Below are positions 24,979 through 34,228 of a stretch of DNA of 62,173 bases, one piece after another. Source of the DNA: Mycobacterium sp. ACS4054 (GTDB lineage: Bacteria; Actinomycetota; Actinomycetes; Mycobacteriales; Mycobacteriaceae); the NCBI RefSeq assembly GCF_001667275.1, contig NZ_LZHV01000015.1:1-62173 (forward strand). Direction: 5' to 3'. The translations under genes and the position numbers were made by a program. Positions within the stretch are counted from its first letter, which is position 1, and each line of letters begins with the position of its first letter. The notes under the pieces were generated by a model. It made no database searches. It worked only from the letters and a program-made list of their open reading frames with translations, and was not told the origin of the DNA.

Positions 24979-25311
24979 GGCGCCGCCGGTCCGCAGCCGA
25001 TCGCGCAGCAATTCGATAACCCGCTCGGGGTCGTCGGGGCTGATGCACGGCCGCACCTGGCGCCCGAGCTCGAGCACCAAAAGCGTTTGCTTGCGGCCCC
25101 GCCGGACGTCCAGCGGGAACCAATAGCGCGGGTCGCCCGCTCCCCAGATCCGACCCTTGCCGCTGTTCCAGGTCATCTGCTCGGTTTTGACGCCCTGGAT
25201 CTTGCTGTAGGGGATCCGCTTCGGGGTGGCCAATGGAAAGTAATAGCGCCGGATAGTGATTCCGTCCTCGTCGAGCCGGAGGCCGGAGTCCTCATACAAG
25301 GCTTCGCTCAT
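24973..25311 (-). CDS. Small PH-like domain protein
   Basis: A 112-residue protein from ATG 25311. Segments alternate in a beta-rich pattern (GITIRRYYFPLATPKRIPY, VKTEQM, RYWFPLDVRRGRKQTLLVLE) and end in a single helix (DPERVIELLRDRLR), the layout of bacterial PH-type domains that often describe themselves by DGI-x-I-x-x-Y-Y. No membrane segment or signal peptide is present. It lies 32 bases downstream of dacB1 on the same strand and is probably co-transcribed with it. Function unknown; the PH assignment is by pattern only. Confidence 0.7.
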   Translation of the reverse strand: MSEALYEDSGLRLDEDGITIRRYYFPLATPKRIPYSKIQGVKTEQMTWNSGKGRIWGAGDPRYWFPLDVRRGRKQTLLVLELGRQVRPCISPDDPERVIELLRDRLRTGGAT

Positions 25312-25343
25312 CCGCAAGACGGTGCCACAGCAAACTTCTGCGG

Positions 25344-26573
25344 TCAACGATGCTGATGTTGCGGCCGGCGGTTCATCGACCTCGCGACCATGATCAACGC
25401 GAACACGATGATGGCGCCGATGATGGCGACGCCGACCCGCACCGGCAACGCGTCGGCCGAGGGCAGCAGGTCGGCGGCCTGGGCGCCGTTGGCCTGCCGG
25501 TCGGCGGCGGTGTCGCGCTTGGCGGGCGCCAGCGAGGGGTCGGGCTCGATCAGGTTGCCGACCTGCGTGCCCCGCGGCGTGCCGAACCCGTAGTCCAGCA
25601 AGTGCGCCGCCTGCTCCCACGGGGCGATCGGCTGCCGCGTCCCGTGCAGCAGCACCGCCATCAGGCGGCGCCCATCGTGGTTGGCCGCGCCCACGAACGT
25701 CTGGCCGGCGTCGTCGGTGTAACCGGTCTTGCCGCCCAGGGCGCCCGGGTACTTGTAGAGCAGCTGGTTGTCGTTCTCCAGTTCGTAACCGGGGTGGTCG
25801 CCGTGGCCGGGGAAGTCGAACGTGCGCGTCGCGACGATGTCGGCGAAAGTCGGGTTCTGCCAGGCGTATCGGTAGAACAGGCCGATGTCGTAGGCCGAGG
25901 TGCTCATGCCTGGGCCGTCCAGCCCGGACGGCGTCGCCACCCGGGTGTCCTTGCCGCCGAGCTTGGCGGCCAGCACGTTGATCTTCTCCACCGCTTGCTG
26001 CATGCCGCCGAGTTGCATGGCCAGCGCGTGCGCGGCGTCGTTGCCCGAGTGCATCAGCAGGCCGTGCAGCAGCTGGTTGACCGTGAACACCCCGCCCTCT
26101 TCCACGCCCACCTTGGTGCCCTCGGCGGCCGCGTCGTCGGCGGTGCCGGGTACCGCCTTGTTCAGGTTGAGCGCGTTGATGGACGCCATGGCGACCAGCA
26201 CCTTGATGATGCTGGCGGGGCGGTGCCGGCCGTGCGGGTCCTTGGCCGCGATCACCGCACCGCTGTCCAGGTCCGCCACCAGCCACGCGTCGGCGGAGAC
26301 GTCGGTGGGCAGCGGCGGCGTGTCCGGGGCGGCGACGATCCCGCAGCTGGCCAGCGCCTCGCCGCCGACCGGCTTGGGCGGCACCGCCAGCGGGATCGGC
26401 GGGTCGCCGGCTTGGGGAACCTCCGACGAATCGACCGCCGGTGGGGTGTTCACCTTGAAGGGGCAGCTCGGCGGCGCGGCGTTGGGCTCGGCGCTCGCGG
26501 TGGGCAGCGCGACCGGCGCGGCCGTCAGGAAAACCGCCGCTGCCAGGCACGATACGGAACGTATGAGGCTCAT
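25344..26573 (-). CDS. dacB1: D-alanyl-D-alanine carboxypeptidase
   Basis: A penicillin-binding DD-carboxypeptidase (409 residues; Rv3330 equivalent) that trims the terminal D-Ala of peptidoglycan stem peptides outside the membrane. Order: signal peptide (residues 1-28, ending TASAEP), a Pro-rich linker, the catalytic domain with SxxK in [10 protein letters not shown] (about 120-129), SxN in [12 protein letters not shown] and KTG in [12 protein letters not shown], then a C-terminal membrane anchor (about 375-398) with basic residues after it. It is followed by the PH-like gene. The nearby nagA-sugI pair is also in cell-wall sugar metabolism. Confidence 0.94.
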   Translation of the reverse strand: MSLIRSVSCLAAAVFLTAAPVALPTASAEPNAAPPSCPFKVNTPPAVDSSEVPQAGDPPIPLAVPPKPVGGEALASCGIVAAPDTPPLPTDVSADAWLVADLDSGAVIAAKDPHGRHRPASIIKVLVAMASINALNLNKAVPGTADDAAAEGTKVGVEEGGVFTVNQLLHGLLMHSGNDAAHALAMQLGGMQQAVEKINVLAAKLGGKDTRVATPSGLDGPGMSTSAYDIGLFYRYAWQNPTFADIVATRTFDFPGHGDHPGYELENDNQLLYKYPGALGGKTGYTDDAGQTFVGAANHDGRRLMAVLLHGTRQPIAPWEQAAHLLDYGFGTPRGTQVGNLIEPDPSLAPAKRDTAADRQANGAQAADLLPSADALPVRVGVAIIGAIIVFALIMVARSMNRRPQHQHR

Positions 26574-26645
26574 TATCTGTGCAGACTAGGCGATCGCGGC
26601 CCCGATTCCCGGGAGCCGCGCTGTGACTGTTGGGACAGGAGTTAA

Positions 26646-26695
26646 GACCGGCCGGTCACTCGGCTCTGAGCAGTCAATTTCGCGGATCGTATCCG
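26646..26695. promoter_or_regulatory. Two palindromes before MFS paralogue 2
   Basis: GACCGGCCGGTC (26646-26657) is a perfect 12-base palindrome. CGGAT-CGT-ATCCG (26683-26695) is a second, with 5-base arms. Both lie in the 169-bp gap between the divergent dacB1 and MFS-2 genes. A TATCGT 8 bases before the MFS-2 ATG could be a -10 for a leaderless message. The paired CCGATCGG element of the other two MFS genes is absent here. Confidence 0.4.
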
Positions 26696-26742
26696 TTCGA
26701 AGTGCCGTTCTCGCAGTTCAGGGCCCGGTATCGTGACCCGGC

Positions 26743-28011
26743 ATGCGCGTACCGTTCGCGCCCGACGCGTCGGCAGAGACGAACCCGTTTTGGCGGCTGC
26801 TTTCCCAAGGCACCATCCACACCGCCGGGATGCAGCTGAGCAACGGTGCCGTGGTGTTGCCGTTCATTGCGGCGCACCACGGTCTCACGTGGGCGGCCGC
26901 GATGCTTTTTCCCGCGTACAGCATCGGCTCTATCTTGGGGCACTCGATGTCTCCGGCGGCGCTGCAGCGAGCAGGCCAGATGCGGCACCTGCTGCTGGCG
27001 GTGTTAGCGGCGGCCTCCGCGGCGCTGATCGTCTGTGACGCGGCAATCGCCTGGACCGGACTGTTCGCCACGGCGGTGTTCGTGCTGGTGTCCGCAGTCG
27101 GCGGGGTCGTTGTTGCGCTGTCCCGCGTTGCGTATCTCGACCTGATTTCCAGCGAGCTGTCCGACTTTCGCCGGGGCGAGCTGCTACTCGTCAAGGGGGC
27201 CATCGGTTCGGTGCTGGCTACTGCCGTCGCTCTGGTCTTTGTGCCACTGCTGGCCCACGGCAACACAATGGCGTATCACCGCGACCTGCTGTGGCTGGGC
27301 GCAGTCGGGCTAGCCGCATCCGGAATCGCGGCATTGTTCCTAGGCCCGATACGGTCGATGCCCCGCACCAGCCAAATGTCGTTTCGGGATACCTATCGGC
27401 AGGGCTTCGCGATCGCTCGGTCTGAGCCGTGGTTTCGCCGGTATGTGATCACGTCGTTGCTGTTCGCTCCGGTCAGCTTGGGCGCCACCTTTTATGCGTT
27501 ACGAACCGCGCATCAGGGCGGCGGATTGCATGTGCTCGTCATCGTTTCCAGCATCGGGCTGGTGGTCAGTTCGCCCCTGTGGTCAAAGGTTTACCGGGCA
27601 TTCGGAGTGCGCGGCATGCTGGCCGGCAGCGGCGTCCTCAGCGCCGTCGCCGCCGCGTTGTGCGTGCTGACTGAGATGTCCGGCCATTGGTTCCGTGTCT
27701 GGGTGTACGGCACGGTGTTCTTACTGGCGACGGTGGCCGGTGCGGCCGTTGTCGCTGCCGGCATCTCGTGGATCGGCGCGTTCGCGGCCGAACAGCACCG
27801 CGGGACACTGATCGGCTTTTGCTCGACAGTGGTGGCAGTCATGTCCACGGTGCTCGGGGCCGCGCTCGGCGGAATAGCCCAGAAACACACCACCATCTGG
27901 CCGGTTGTCGTGGTGTTCCTGCTGTCCGCCGTCGCAGCGCTCGCATCCCTGGGCGCACCCCGGTCGGGAACTCGGCGTGCCATCGACCGCCGCGAGCCCA
28001 GCGAGGCCTAG
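26743..28011 (+). CDS. MFS-type transporter, paralogue 2 of 3
   Basis: A 422-residue membrane protein with about 12 helices, clearly homologous to the proteins at 20222 and 28477: [22 protein letters not shown] at the start, [20 protein letters not shown] in the centre and [14 protein letters not shown] near the end. Third positions here carry visibly more A/T than in its paralogues (for example CTACTC, GCTACT and TTAGCG codons), so it may have a separate history. Unlike the other two it does not face an MmpL gene; it is divergent from dacB1 and is followed by a small hypothetical gene. Substrate unknown. Confidence 0.8.
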   Translation: MRVPFAPDASAETNPFWRLLSQGTIHTAGMQLSNGAVVLPFIAAHHGLTWAAAMLFPAYSIGSILGHSMSPAALQRAGQMRHLLLAVLAAASAALIVCDAAIAWTGLFATAVFVLVSAVGGVVVALSRVAYLDLISSELSDFRRGELLLVKGAIGSVLATAVALVFVPLLAHGNTMAYHRDLLWLGAVGLAASGIAALFLGPIRSMPRTSQMSFRDTYRQGFAIARSEPWFRRYVITSLLFAPVSLGATFYALRTAHQGGGLHVLVIVSSIGLVVSSPLWSKVYRAFGVRGMLAGSGVLSAVAAALCVLTEMSGHWFRVWVYGTVFLLATVAGAAVVAAGISWIGAFAAEQHRGTLIGFCSTVVAVMSTVLGAALGGIAQKHTTIWPVVVVFLLSAVAALASLGAPRSGTRRAIDRREPSEA

Positions 28012-28060
28012 CAGCTCGATCCGCGCCCGAAGCCGTCGAGGGTCGCCTTCAGCCCCTAGA

Positions 28061-28378
28061 ATGTCGGTTATTCCAAACGGTGGGTTGTGGTCTCGGCTGC
28101 GGGGTTCCGGCGGTGGCGCCGGCGCACCCGGCCCCCGGCCGCTGAAAAACCTGATCAAGCAGGTCGAGAAGGCAACGCAGGTCCGCCGCTCCGGGCTCGA
28201 CCAGGTGCTGACCGAGTTGAAGGCGCATCGTGACACCACACCGGATGCCGACCTGCGGTCCGCGCTCGCCTGGCTGTGCAACGCGGTCGCGCGATTCCAG
28301 AGCGACCCGACCACCCCGCGGTCCCGGGAGCTGGCGCTGGCCGCCTACGAGGTGAATCGGATCCTCGCGGCCGGCTGA
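28061..28378 (+). CDS. Small hypothetical protein
   Basis: A 105-residue soluble protein from ATG 28061; the frame is open upstream but that part overlaps MFS-2. I do not recognise it. After a Gly/Arg-rich start, residues about 28-100 look fully helical, with heptad-like patterns (LKNLIKQVEKATQVRRSGLD, then LRSALAWLCNAVARF), and contain a single Cys. No signal peptide or membrane helix. It lies between two MFS paralogues on the same strand, 49 bases after the first. The coding call rests on GC-rich third positions and lack of a competing frame. Confidence 0.6.
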   Translation: MSVIPNGGLWSRLRGSGGGAGAPGPRPLKNLIKQVEKATQVRRSGLDQVLTELKAHRDTTPDADLRSALAWLCNAVARFQSDPTTPRSRELALAAYEVNRILAAG

Positions 28379-28390
28379 CCCGCCGCCCGT

Positions 28391-28441
28391 TCCCCCGATC
28401 GGGGGACACGCAATTCGTCCGGTCCCGTCCGATCGGAGGAT
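28391..28441 (+). promoter_or_regulatory. 51-bp element with paired CCGATCGG sites, copy 2
   Basis: It begins TCCCCCGATCGGGGGACAC and ends GTCCGATCGGAGGAT. The palindromes start at 28395 and 28429, 34 bases apart, exactly as in copy 1 at 20135-20185. The first site is extended to the longer palindrome TCCCCCGATCGGGGGA. The element ends 36 bases before the MFS-3 start codon. Confidence 0.65.
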
Positions 28442-28476
28442 AGTTCTGCCTGCTCAGCGCGCATAACGTCCTCGTC

Positions 28477-29718
28477 ATGGCCGTAGTACCGGACGGGGTG
28501 TCAGCCCAGACGAACCCGTTCCCGCGCATGCCCTCCCAGGGCGCGTTCTACACCGCCGGAATGCAGTTCAGCAACGGCGCGGTGGTGCTGCCGTTCATCT
28601 GCGCGCACCTGGGCCTGACCTGGCTGGCCGCGCTGCTGTTTCCGGCGTACGGCCTCGGATCCATCGTGGGCAATTCGGTGTCGCCGGCGGTCCTGCGGCG
28701 AGTGGGCCAGATGCGGCACCTGATGCTGGCGGCGATGGCGGCCGGCGCGGCCGCGCTCATCTTGTGCGACTCGGTGATCGCCTGGAACGGCGTGCTCGCG
28801 GCGGCGATATTCCTGCTGACGAGCGCCGGCGGCGGCGTCCTGGTCGCGGTCTCCAACGTCGCCTACCCGGACATGGCCTCCGGCAAGCTGTCCGCGTTGA
28901 AGCTGCTCATGGTCCAGGGGACCATCGCGTCGGTGGTGGCCACCGTCGCCGCGCTGTTGGTCGTGCCCGGGCTGGCCACCGGCGACAAGGCGACGCTGCA
29001 CCGTGACCTGCTGTGCCTGGGCGCGTTCGGCCTGGCCGCCTCCGGCTTCGCCGCGCTGTTCGTCGGCCCGGCGCGGTCCGCCTCGACCGCCCCGAGGACG
29101 TCCGTGCGCGACACCTACCGGCAGGGCATCGGGGTCGCCCGCACCCAGCCGTGGTTTCGCCGGTACGTGGTCACCTTCCTGCTGTTCGCCCCGGTGACGC
29201 TGGGCACCACCTTCTATGCGCTGCGCACCGCGCAACAGAGCGGCAATCTGCGGGTGCTGGTGTTTCTGTCCACCACCGGCATGGTCATCGGTTCCGCGCT
29301 GTGGCACAAGGTTCACCAGCTGTTCGGGGTGCGCGGCATGATGCTGGGCAGCGCCCTGCTCAGCGCCGCCGCCGGCGCGCTGTCCATCGCGGCCCAGTCG
29401 TGCGGCCAGTGGACCCACATGTGGGCCTACGGCACGGCCTTCTTCTTGGCGACGGTCGCCGCGCTGGCCGTCTTCGCCGCGGCCATTTCGTGGATCAGCG
29501 TCGTGGCCGCCGAACCCCACCGCGGAACGCTCATCGCGTTTTGCTCGACGCTGCTCGCCCTCGAAACCACGGCGTTGGGCGGCGCTTTCGGCGGCATCGC
29601 GCAGAACCGCTCCGCGATCTGGCCCGTGGCCGTCGTGGTGGTCCTGGCCGTCGCCGCCGCCGTCGCGGCGCTGGGCGCGCCCGCGTCGCAGCCACGGAGC
29701 GCGGCGGTGCCCGCCTAG
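28477..29718 (+). CDS. MFS-type transporter, paralogue 3 of 3
   Basis: A 413-residue, roughly 12-helix protein most like paralogue 1: [40 protein letters not shown] and [14 protein letters not shown] align with its landmarks. ATG 28477 follows the second copy of the paired-palindrome element by 36 bp. It ends in CTAG shared with the convergent second MmpL gene, mirroring the MFS-1/MmpL-1 junction. That mirrored layout argues that an MFS-MmpL unit was duplicated. Direction and cargo of transport are unknown. Confidence 0.8.
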   Translation: MAVVPDGVSAQTNPFPRMPSQGAFYTAGMQFSNGAVVLPFICAHLGLTWLAALLFPAYGLGSIVGNSVSPAVLRRVGQMRHLMLAAMAAGAAALILCDSVIAWNGVLAAAIFLLTSAGGGVLVAVSNVAYPDMASGKLSALKLLMVQGTIASVVATVAALLVVPGLATGDKATLHRDLLCLGAFGLAASGFAALFVGPARSASTAPRTSVRDTYRQGIGVARTQPWFRRYVVTFLLFAPVTLGTTFYALRTAQQSGNLRVLVFLSTTGMVIGSALWHKVHQLFGVRGMMLGSALLSAAAGALSIAAQSCGQWTHMWAYGTAFFLATVAALAVFAAAISWISVVAAEPHRGTLIAFCSTLLALETTALGGAFGGIAQNRSAIWPVAVVVVLAVAAAVAALGAPASQPRSAAVPA

Positions 29719-32621
29719 CGCGGCTCCGCCTGCGGCGACCTTTCGGCGGGCGTCAGCAGCAGGGCGCGCACCAACCGCCGGGCCGCGTACGGCCGCAGCA
29801 TCTGACTGGCCGGGCGCGGGCGCACCGGTTGCGGCCACCAGAACCAGCGCCCGAGCACCGCGGCGATCGACGGCGTCATCAACGAGCGCACGATCAGCGT
29901 GTCGAACAGCAGGCCCAGGCCGATGGTGGTCCCGATCTGACCGATGATCCGCAGATCGCTGAACACGAACAACGACATCGTCACGGCGAACACCATGCCC
30001 GCGGCCGTGACCACCCCGCCGGTGCCGGCCATCGCGCGGATGATCCCGGTGTTCAGCCCGGCGTCGAGCTCCTCCTTGAGCCGGGAGATCAGCAACAGGT
30101 TGTAGTCCGATCCGACCGCCAGCAGCAGCATCACCGACATCGCCAACACCAGCCAGTACAGGTCGATGCCGAGAAGGTCCTGCCAGACGAGGACGGACAG
30201 GCCGAACGACGAGCCCAGGGACAGCAGCACCGTCCCGACGATGACGGCGGCGGCGATGATGCTTCGGGTGACGATCATCATGATGATCAAGATCAGGCTG
30301 ATCGCGGCGACGACGGCGATCAGCAGGTCGTAGAGGGCGCCCTCTTGCAGGTCCTTGAACGTCGCCGCGACGCCGCCCATCGAGATCACGGCGCCCTGCA
30401 GCGGCGTTCCCTTGATCGCCTCCTTGGCCGCCTGCTGAATCGGCTCGACGCGGGAAATGCCCTCGGGCGTAGCGGGATCCCCGTCCAGCGAGATGATGAA
30501 GCGGGCCGCCTTGCCGTCGGGCGACACGAACAACTTCAGCACCCGCTTGAAACCCGGTGCGTCAAAGACCGATTGGGGCAGGTAGAACGACTCGTCGACG
30601 TTGGCGGCGTCGAAGACCCGGCCCATCGCGCCGGGGTCTTTGCTGTTCATCTCCTGTTCCTTGTTGAACGACGCGAGCGTGCCGTGCCAGACCACCAACA
30701 CGTCTCGCATGATGGTCATCGTCGACAGCATCGGCAGCATCTGCGCGCGCATCTGCGGCAACAGCCTGATCAAGACGTCCATGTCCTTGGCGAGGAATTG
30801 CAGCTTCTCGCTCAGCTGGTCCACGTTGTCGAACGTGTCGAATATCGCTCGCAACGCCCAGCACACCGGGATGTCGAAACAGTGCCTCTCCCAATAGAAA
30901 TAGCTGCCGATCGGCCGAAGGAAATCGGAGAGGTCCGCGAAGTGATCCCTGATCGTGTCGGTGATGGCCGACATGTCGTGGGTGAGGTGATCCATATCCG
31001 TGGTGTCGTCGATCATCTCGCCCATGAGTTGATACATGCGCTGCATCGCCGCGATTGATGCGTCCATGGCGTGCTCCTGCACCAGCATGTCGTCCAGCCG
31101 GCCGTTCATGAACTGCGTGTTCTCGTCGTTCACCACGTTCTGCATGCTGAGGATGTACGGGATCGAGGTGTGCTTGATGGGAGTCCCCAGGGGCCGGGTT
31201 ATCGACTTCACTTGTGCGACACCGGGGCTGTGAAAGATGGCCTTTGCGACCTTGTCCAGCACCAGCATGTCCACTGGGTCGCGCATGTCGTGGTCGGTCT
31301 CGATCAACAGCACCTCGGGATTCAGCCGGGCCTGCGAGAAGTGCCGGCCCGCGGCCCGGTCCCCGACCAGAGACGGCATGTCCGGCGACATGAATCCGCG
31401 CAGATCGTACGTCGTCTTGTAGTTCGGTAGGGCCAGCAGGCCGACGGACGCCACCGCGCACGTGGCGGCGAGCACCGGGCCGGGCCAGCGGACGATCGCG
31501 GTGCCCACCCGCCGCCACCACCGAGTGTTCGGCCGGCGCTTGGGATCGAGCAGCTTGAAGAAGCCGGCCACGGTCAGCACCGCCGGGCCGAGCGTGAGCG
31601 CGGCCAGCACGGCCACCAACATGCCGACGGCGCAGGGGGCCCCGAGCGTCTTGAAATACGGGAGCCGGGCCAGGCTCAGGCAGTACATGGCGCCGGCGAT
31701 CGTCAGGCCCGAGCCCAGAATCACGTGGGCAGTGCCGTGAAACATGGTGTAGAAGGCCGTCTTTCGGTCTTCACCGAGGTGACGCGCCTCGTGGTAGCGG
31801 CCGAGCATGAAGATCGCGTAGTCCGTGCTGGCGGCGATGGCCAGCAGGGTCAGCAGGTTCGTCGCGAAGGTCGTCAGGCTGACGACGTTGTGGTAGGCCA
31901 GAAACGCGACGACCCCGCGGATCGCCCCCAGCTCGACGCCGACCATGACCAGGACGAAAACCATGGTGACGGCGGATCGGTAGATGAACAGCAACATCGC
32001 CGCGATCACCAGGGTGGTGATCAGAGTGACCTTGGCGACGCTCTTGTCGCCGGCCTCGGTCTGGTCGGCGATCAGCGCGTACGGGCCGGTGACGTACGCC
32101 TTGACCCCCCGCGGCGCCGGCGTGCCGTTGACGATGCGCCGGACGGCGTGAACCGAGTTGTATGCCTGGGTTTCGTTGTTGCCGACGAGGTACACGACGC
32201 TGTACGCGGCCTTGCCGTCCGCGCTTTGGGATCCCGCCGCGGTCAGCGGATCGCTCCAGAAATCCTGAATGTGCGCGACGTGCGAGGTGTCCGCCGACAG
32301 CTTGCGTATCAGCTCGCCGTAGAACCGGTGCGCGTCGCTACCGAGGGGCTTTTCGCCTTCCAGCACGATCGTCACGGCGGTGTTGGAGTCGAACTCGCCG
32401 AACACCTGGCCGATGTGCTTGATCGCCTGAACCGCGGCGGCGTCTTTCGGGCTCAGCGACACCGAGTGGGTTTTGCCGACCGCCTCCAACTGCGGGACGG
32501 CGATATTGAGGATCGCGGTGAGCCCCAGCCACAACAGCACGATCGGCACCGCGAGACGGGCGATCGTCCGCGGCAGCAACGGCGCTTTGCCAGCCGGTCT
32601 GGCCCCCGGTCCGTTCTTCAC
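29715..32621 (-). CDS. MmpL-family RND exporter, copy 2, no MmpS partner
   Basis: A 968-residue MmpL protein with the same architecture and landmarks as copy 1: [16 protein letters not shown] (TM4) and [15 protein letters not shown] (TM10) proton-relay segments, [16 protein letters not shown], and the long periplasmic helical insertion ([15 protein letters not shown] region). No mmpS gene precedes it; the 125 bp upstream hold only a short leader and the shared 14-base motif. AAGGAG lies well placed (about 13-18 bases) before the ATG. It is either an exporter that uses MmpS from the other operon or one that works without it. Confidence 0.92.
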   Translation of the reverse strand: MKNGPGARPAGKAPLLPRTIARLAVPIVLLWLGLTAILNIAVPQLEAVGKTHSVSLSPKDAAAVQAIKHIGQVFGEFDSNTAVTIVLEGEKPLGSDAHRFYGELIRKLSADTSHVAHIQDFWSDPLTAAGSQSADGKAAYSVVYLVGNNETQAYNSVHAVRRIVNGTPAPRGVKAYVTGPYALIADQTEAGDKSVAKVTLITTLVIAAMLLFIYRSAVTMVFVLVMVGVELGAIRGVVAFLAYHNVVSLTTFATNLLTLLAIAASTDYAIFMLGRYHEARHLGEDRKTAFYTMFHGTAHVILGSGLTIAGAMYCLSLARLPYFKTLGAPCAVGMLVAVLAALTLGPAVLTVAGFFKLLDPKRRPNTRWWRRVGTAIVRWPGPVLAATCAVASVGLLALPNYKTTYDLRGFMSPDMPSLVGDRAAGRHFSQARLNPEVLLIETDHDMRDPVDMLVLDKVAKAIFHSPGVAQVKSITRPLGTPIKHTSIPYILSMQNVVNDENTQFMNGRLDDMLVQEHAMDASIAAMQRMYQLMGEMIDDTTDMDHLTHDMSAITDTIRDHFADLSDFLRPIGSYFYWERHCFDIPVCWALRAIFDTFDNVDQLSEKLQFLAKDMDVLIRLLPQMRAQMLPMLSTMTIMRDVLVVWHGTLASFNKEQEMNSKDPGAMGRVFDAANVDESFYLPQSVFDAPGFKRVLKLFVSPDGKAARFIISLDGDPATPEGISRVEPIQQAAKEAIKGTPLQGAVISMGGVAATFKDLQEGALYDLLIAVVAAISLILIIMMIVTRSIIAAAVIVGTVLLSLGSSFGLSVLVWQDLLGIDLYWLVLAMSVMLLLAVGSDYNLLLISRLKEELDAGLNTGIIRAMAGTGGVVTAAGMVFAVTMSLFVFSDLRIIGQIGTTIGLGLLFDTLIVRSLMTPSIAAVLGRWFWWPQPVRPRPASQMLRPYAARRLVRALLLTPAERSPQAEPR

Positions 32622-32709
32622 CCTGCCGCGGCTCCTTTAAGAGGTTCGGCTGAGAGCGCCCATCGCGGCGAACGTACACCTCCGGCGGCCGACGGCGACT
32701 TGTATTTCC

Positions 32710-32723
32710 GCTAATCGTTATGT
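32710..32723 (-). promoter_or_regulatory. 14-bp motif upstream of mmpL copy 2
   Basis: The minus-strand ACATAACGATTAGC is identical to the motif before mmpS at 24978-24965. It lies 89 bp before the mmpL start. The rest of the two leaders is not obviously alike, so this block seems selectively kept or newly shared. Confidence 0.5.
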
Positions 32724-32746
32724 TTGCCCGCGCTCAAAAAAGGCGG

Positions 32747-34081
32747 CTACACCTTGCCGAGCACGTCGCGCAGGATCGATTCGATGGTGTCGAATTCGTC
32801 CTGACCGCTGATCAGTGGGGGCGCCACCTGCACGACCGGATCCCCGCGGTCGTCGGCCCGGCAGTACAGGCCCGCCTCGAAAAGCGCGGGGGACACGAAG
32901 CCGTGCAGCACCCGTTCGCATTCGGCGGCGCTGAACGTCTCCTTGGTCGCCTTGTCCTTGACCAGCTCGATGCCGTAGAAGTAGCCCTCGCCGCGGACGT
33001 CGCCGACGACGGGCAGGTCGTACAACCTCTCCAGGGTGGCGCGGAAGGCGGACGCGTGTTGCCTGACCCGGTCGTTGAGGCCCTCGCGCTCGAAGATGTC
33101 GAGGTTGGCCAGCCCGACGGCCGTCGAAACCGGGTGTCCGCCAAAGGTATAGCCGTGCGGGAAGACGGTGGCTCCGTCGTTGAACGGCTCGAACAATCGC
33201 TCGCTGGCGATCATCGCGCCCAGCGGTGAGTAGCCCGACGTCAGGCCCTTGGCGCAGGTGATCATGTCGGGCACGTAGCCGAAGTCCCCGATCTCACTAC
33301 TGCAGGCGAACATCGAGCCGATCCGGCCGAAGGCGCAGATCACCTCGTCGGACACCAGCAGCACGTCGTGCTCGTCGCAGATCTGGCGCACGCGCTCGAA
33401 ATAGCCCGGGGGAGGGGGGATGGCACCGCCCGCGTTCTGCACCGGTTCGAGGAACACGGCGGCGACGGTCTCCGGGCCCTCGAACTCGATCGCCTCGGCG
33501 ATCCGGTCGGCGGCCCATCGCCCGAACGCCTTGGGATCGTTGGCGAATGGCTCGGGCGCGCGGTAGAAGTTCGTGTTGGGCACCCGGAAGCCGCCCGGCG
33601 TCACCGGTTCGAAGGGCGCCTTGTACGACGGGAGGCCGGTGATGGCCAGGGCGCCCTGGGTGGTGCCGTGGTAGGCGATCGACCGCGAAATCACCTTGTG
33701 CTTACCGGGTTTGCCGGTGAGCTTGAAGTACTGCTTGGCCAGCTTCCACGCGGTCTCGACGGCCTCGGTCCCGCCCGTGGTGAAGAAAACCCGGTTCAGG
33801 TCGCCCGGGGCGTAGCGGGCGAGCCGCTCGGCGAGCTCGATCGCGGTCGGGGTGGCATAACTCCACAGCGGGAAGTACGCCAGCGTGCTGGCCTGCCGCG
33901 CGGCGACCTCGGCGAGTTCGGTGCGGCCGTGCCCGACCTGCACCGTGAACAGCCCGGACAGGGCGTCGAGGTAGCTCTTGCCGCGGTCGTCGAAAATGGT
34001 CACGCCGTCGCCGCGGACGATGACCGGCGGGGTGATTCCGGCGCCGTGCCGGGCGAAGTGCAGCCACAGGTGTTCTGTCAT
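32747..34081 (-). CDS. Class III PLP-dependent aminotransferase
   Basis: A 444-residue omega-type aminotransferase, like Rv3329. Landmarks: DDRGKSYLDALSGLFTVQVGHGR at the N-terminus (shown in part), FFTTGGTEAVETAWK (PLP phosphate contact), SIAYHGTT, FLEPVQNAGGAI, LLVSDEVICAFGRIG with the PLP aspartate and TCAKGLTSGYSPLGA with the Schiff-base lysine. Substrate unknown; relatives act on omega-amino acids or polyamines such as putrescine. It is divergent from sigJ across 147 bp that hold a 56-bp tandem duplication. Confidence 0.93.
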   Translation of the reverse strand: MTEHLWLHFARHGAGITPPVIVRGDGVTIFDDRGKSYLDALSGLFTVQVGHGRTELAEVAARQASTLAYFPLWSYATPTAIELAERLARYAPGDLNRVFFTTGGTEAVETAWKLAKQYFKLTGKPGKHKVISRSIAYHGTTQGALAITGLPSYKAPFEPVTPGGFRVPNTNFYRAPEPFANDPKAFGRWAADRIAEAIEFEGPETVAAVFLEPVQNAGGAIPPPPGYFERVRQICDEHDVLLVSDEVICAFGRIGSMFACSSEIGDFGYVPDMITCAKGLTSGYSPLGAMIASERLFEPFNDGATVFPHGYTFGGHPVSTAVGLANLDIFEREGLNDRVRQHASAFRATLERLYDLPVVGDVRGEGYFYGIELVKDKATKETFSAAECERVLHGFVSPALFEAGLYCRADDRGDPVVQVAPPLISGQDEFDTIESILRDVLGKV

Positions 34082-34100
34082 GGTGCCTGCGAGACTAATC

Positions 34101-34217
34101 GCGCTGGGCTGATGGCGCGGCTCCTTTCTCGCGCCGTTTCGGCGCTCGCCGTCGCCGCGCTGGGCTGATGGCGCGGCTCCTTTCTCGCGCCGTTTCGGCG
34201 CTCGCCGTCGCCGCGCT
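34101..34217 (+). repeat. Exact 56-bp tandem duplication upstream of sigJ
   Basis: Units at 34101-34156 and 34157-34212 are identical, and a third copy begins (GCGCT) before diverging at the TAGGCT box. The unit holds CGCGGCTCCTTTCTCGCGCC and CGGCGCTCGCCGTCGCC. A related single copy lies at 54309-54356 on the other strand. Tandem identity implies recent slippage or a short-repeat array that could vary in number between strains. Confidence 0.9.
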
Positions 34218-34222
34218 AGGCT
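34217..34222 (+). promoter_or_regulatory. -10 box TAGGCT of sigJ, leaderless
   Basis: TAGGCT, then CGCGAT, then the sigJ ATG at 34229. This is the same 6-base spacing as at the oxidoreductase gene (1726-1731), so the message probably starts at the initiation codon. The box lies exactly where the third copy of the 56-bp repeat departs from consensus (TGGGCT in the full copies). Confidence 0.55.
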
Positions 34223-34228
34223 CGCGAT

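Noticed and set aside
29013..31058. 681-residue plus-strand frame over MFS-3 and mmpL copy 2
   Set aside because: Same shadow pattern as over mmpL copy 1; no start signal or domain.
34082..34228. Small peptide repeats (MARLLSRAVSALAVAALG) encoded by the tandem duplication
   Set aside because: The frame is open, but the related copy at 54309 does not keep a start codon and neither copy has a ribosome site; a DNA-level repeat is simpler.
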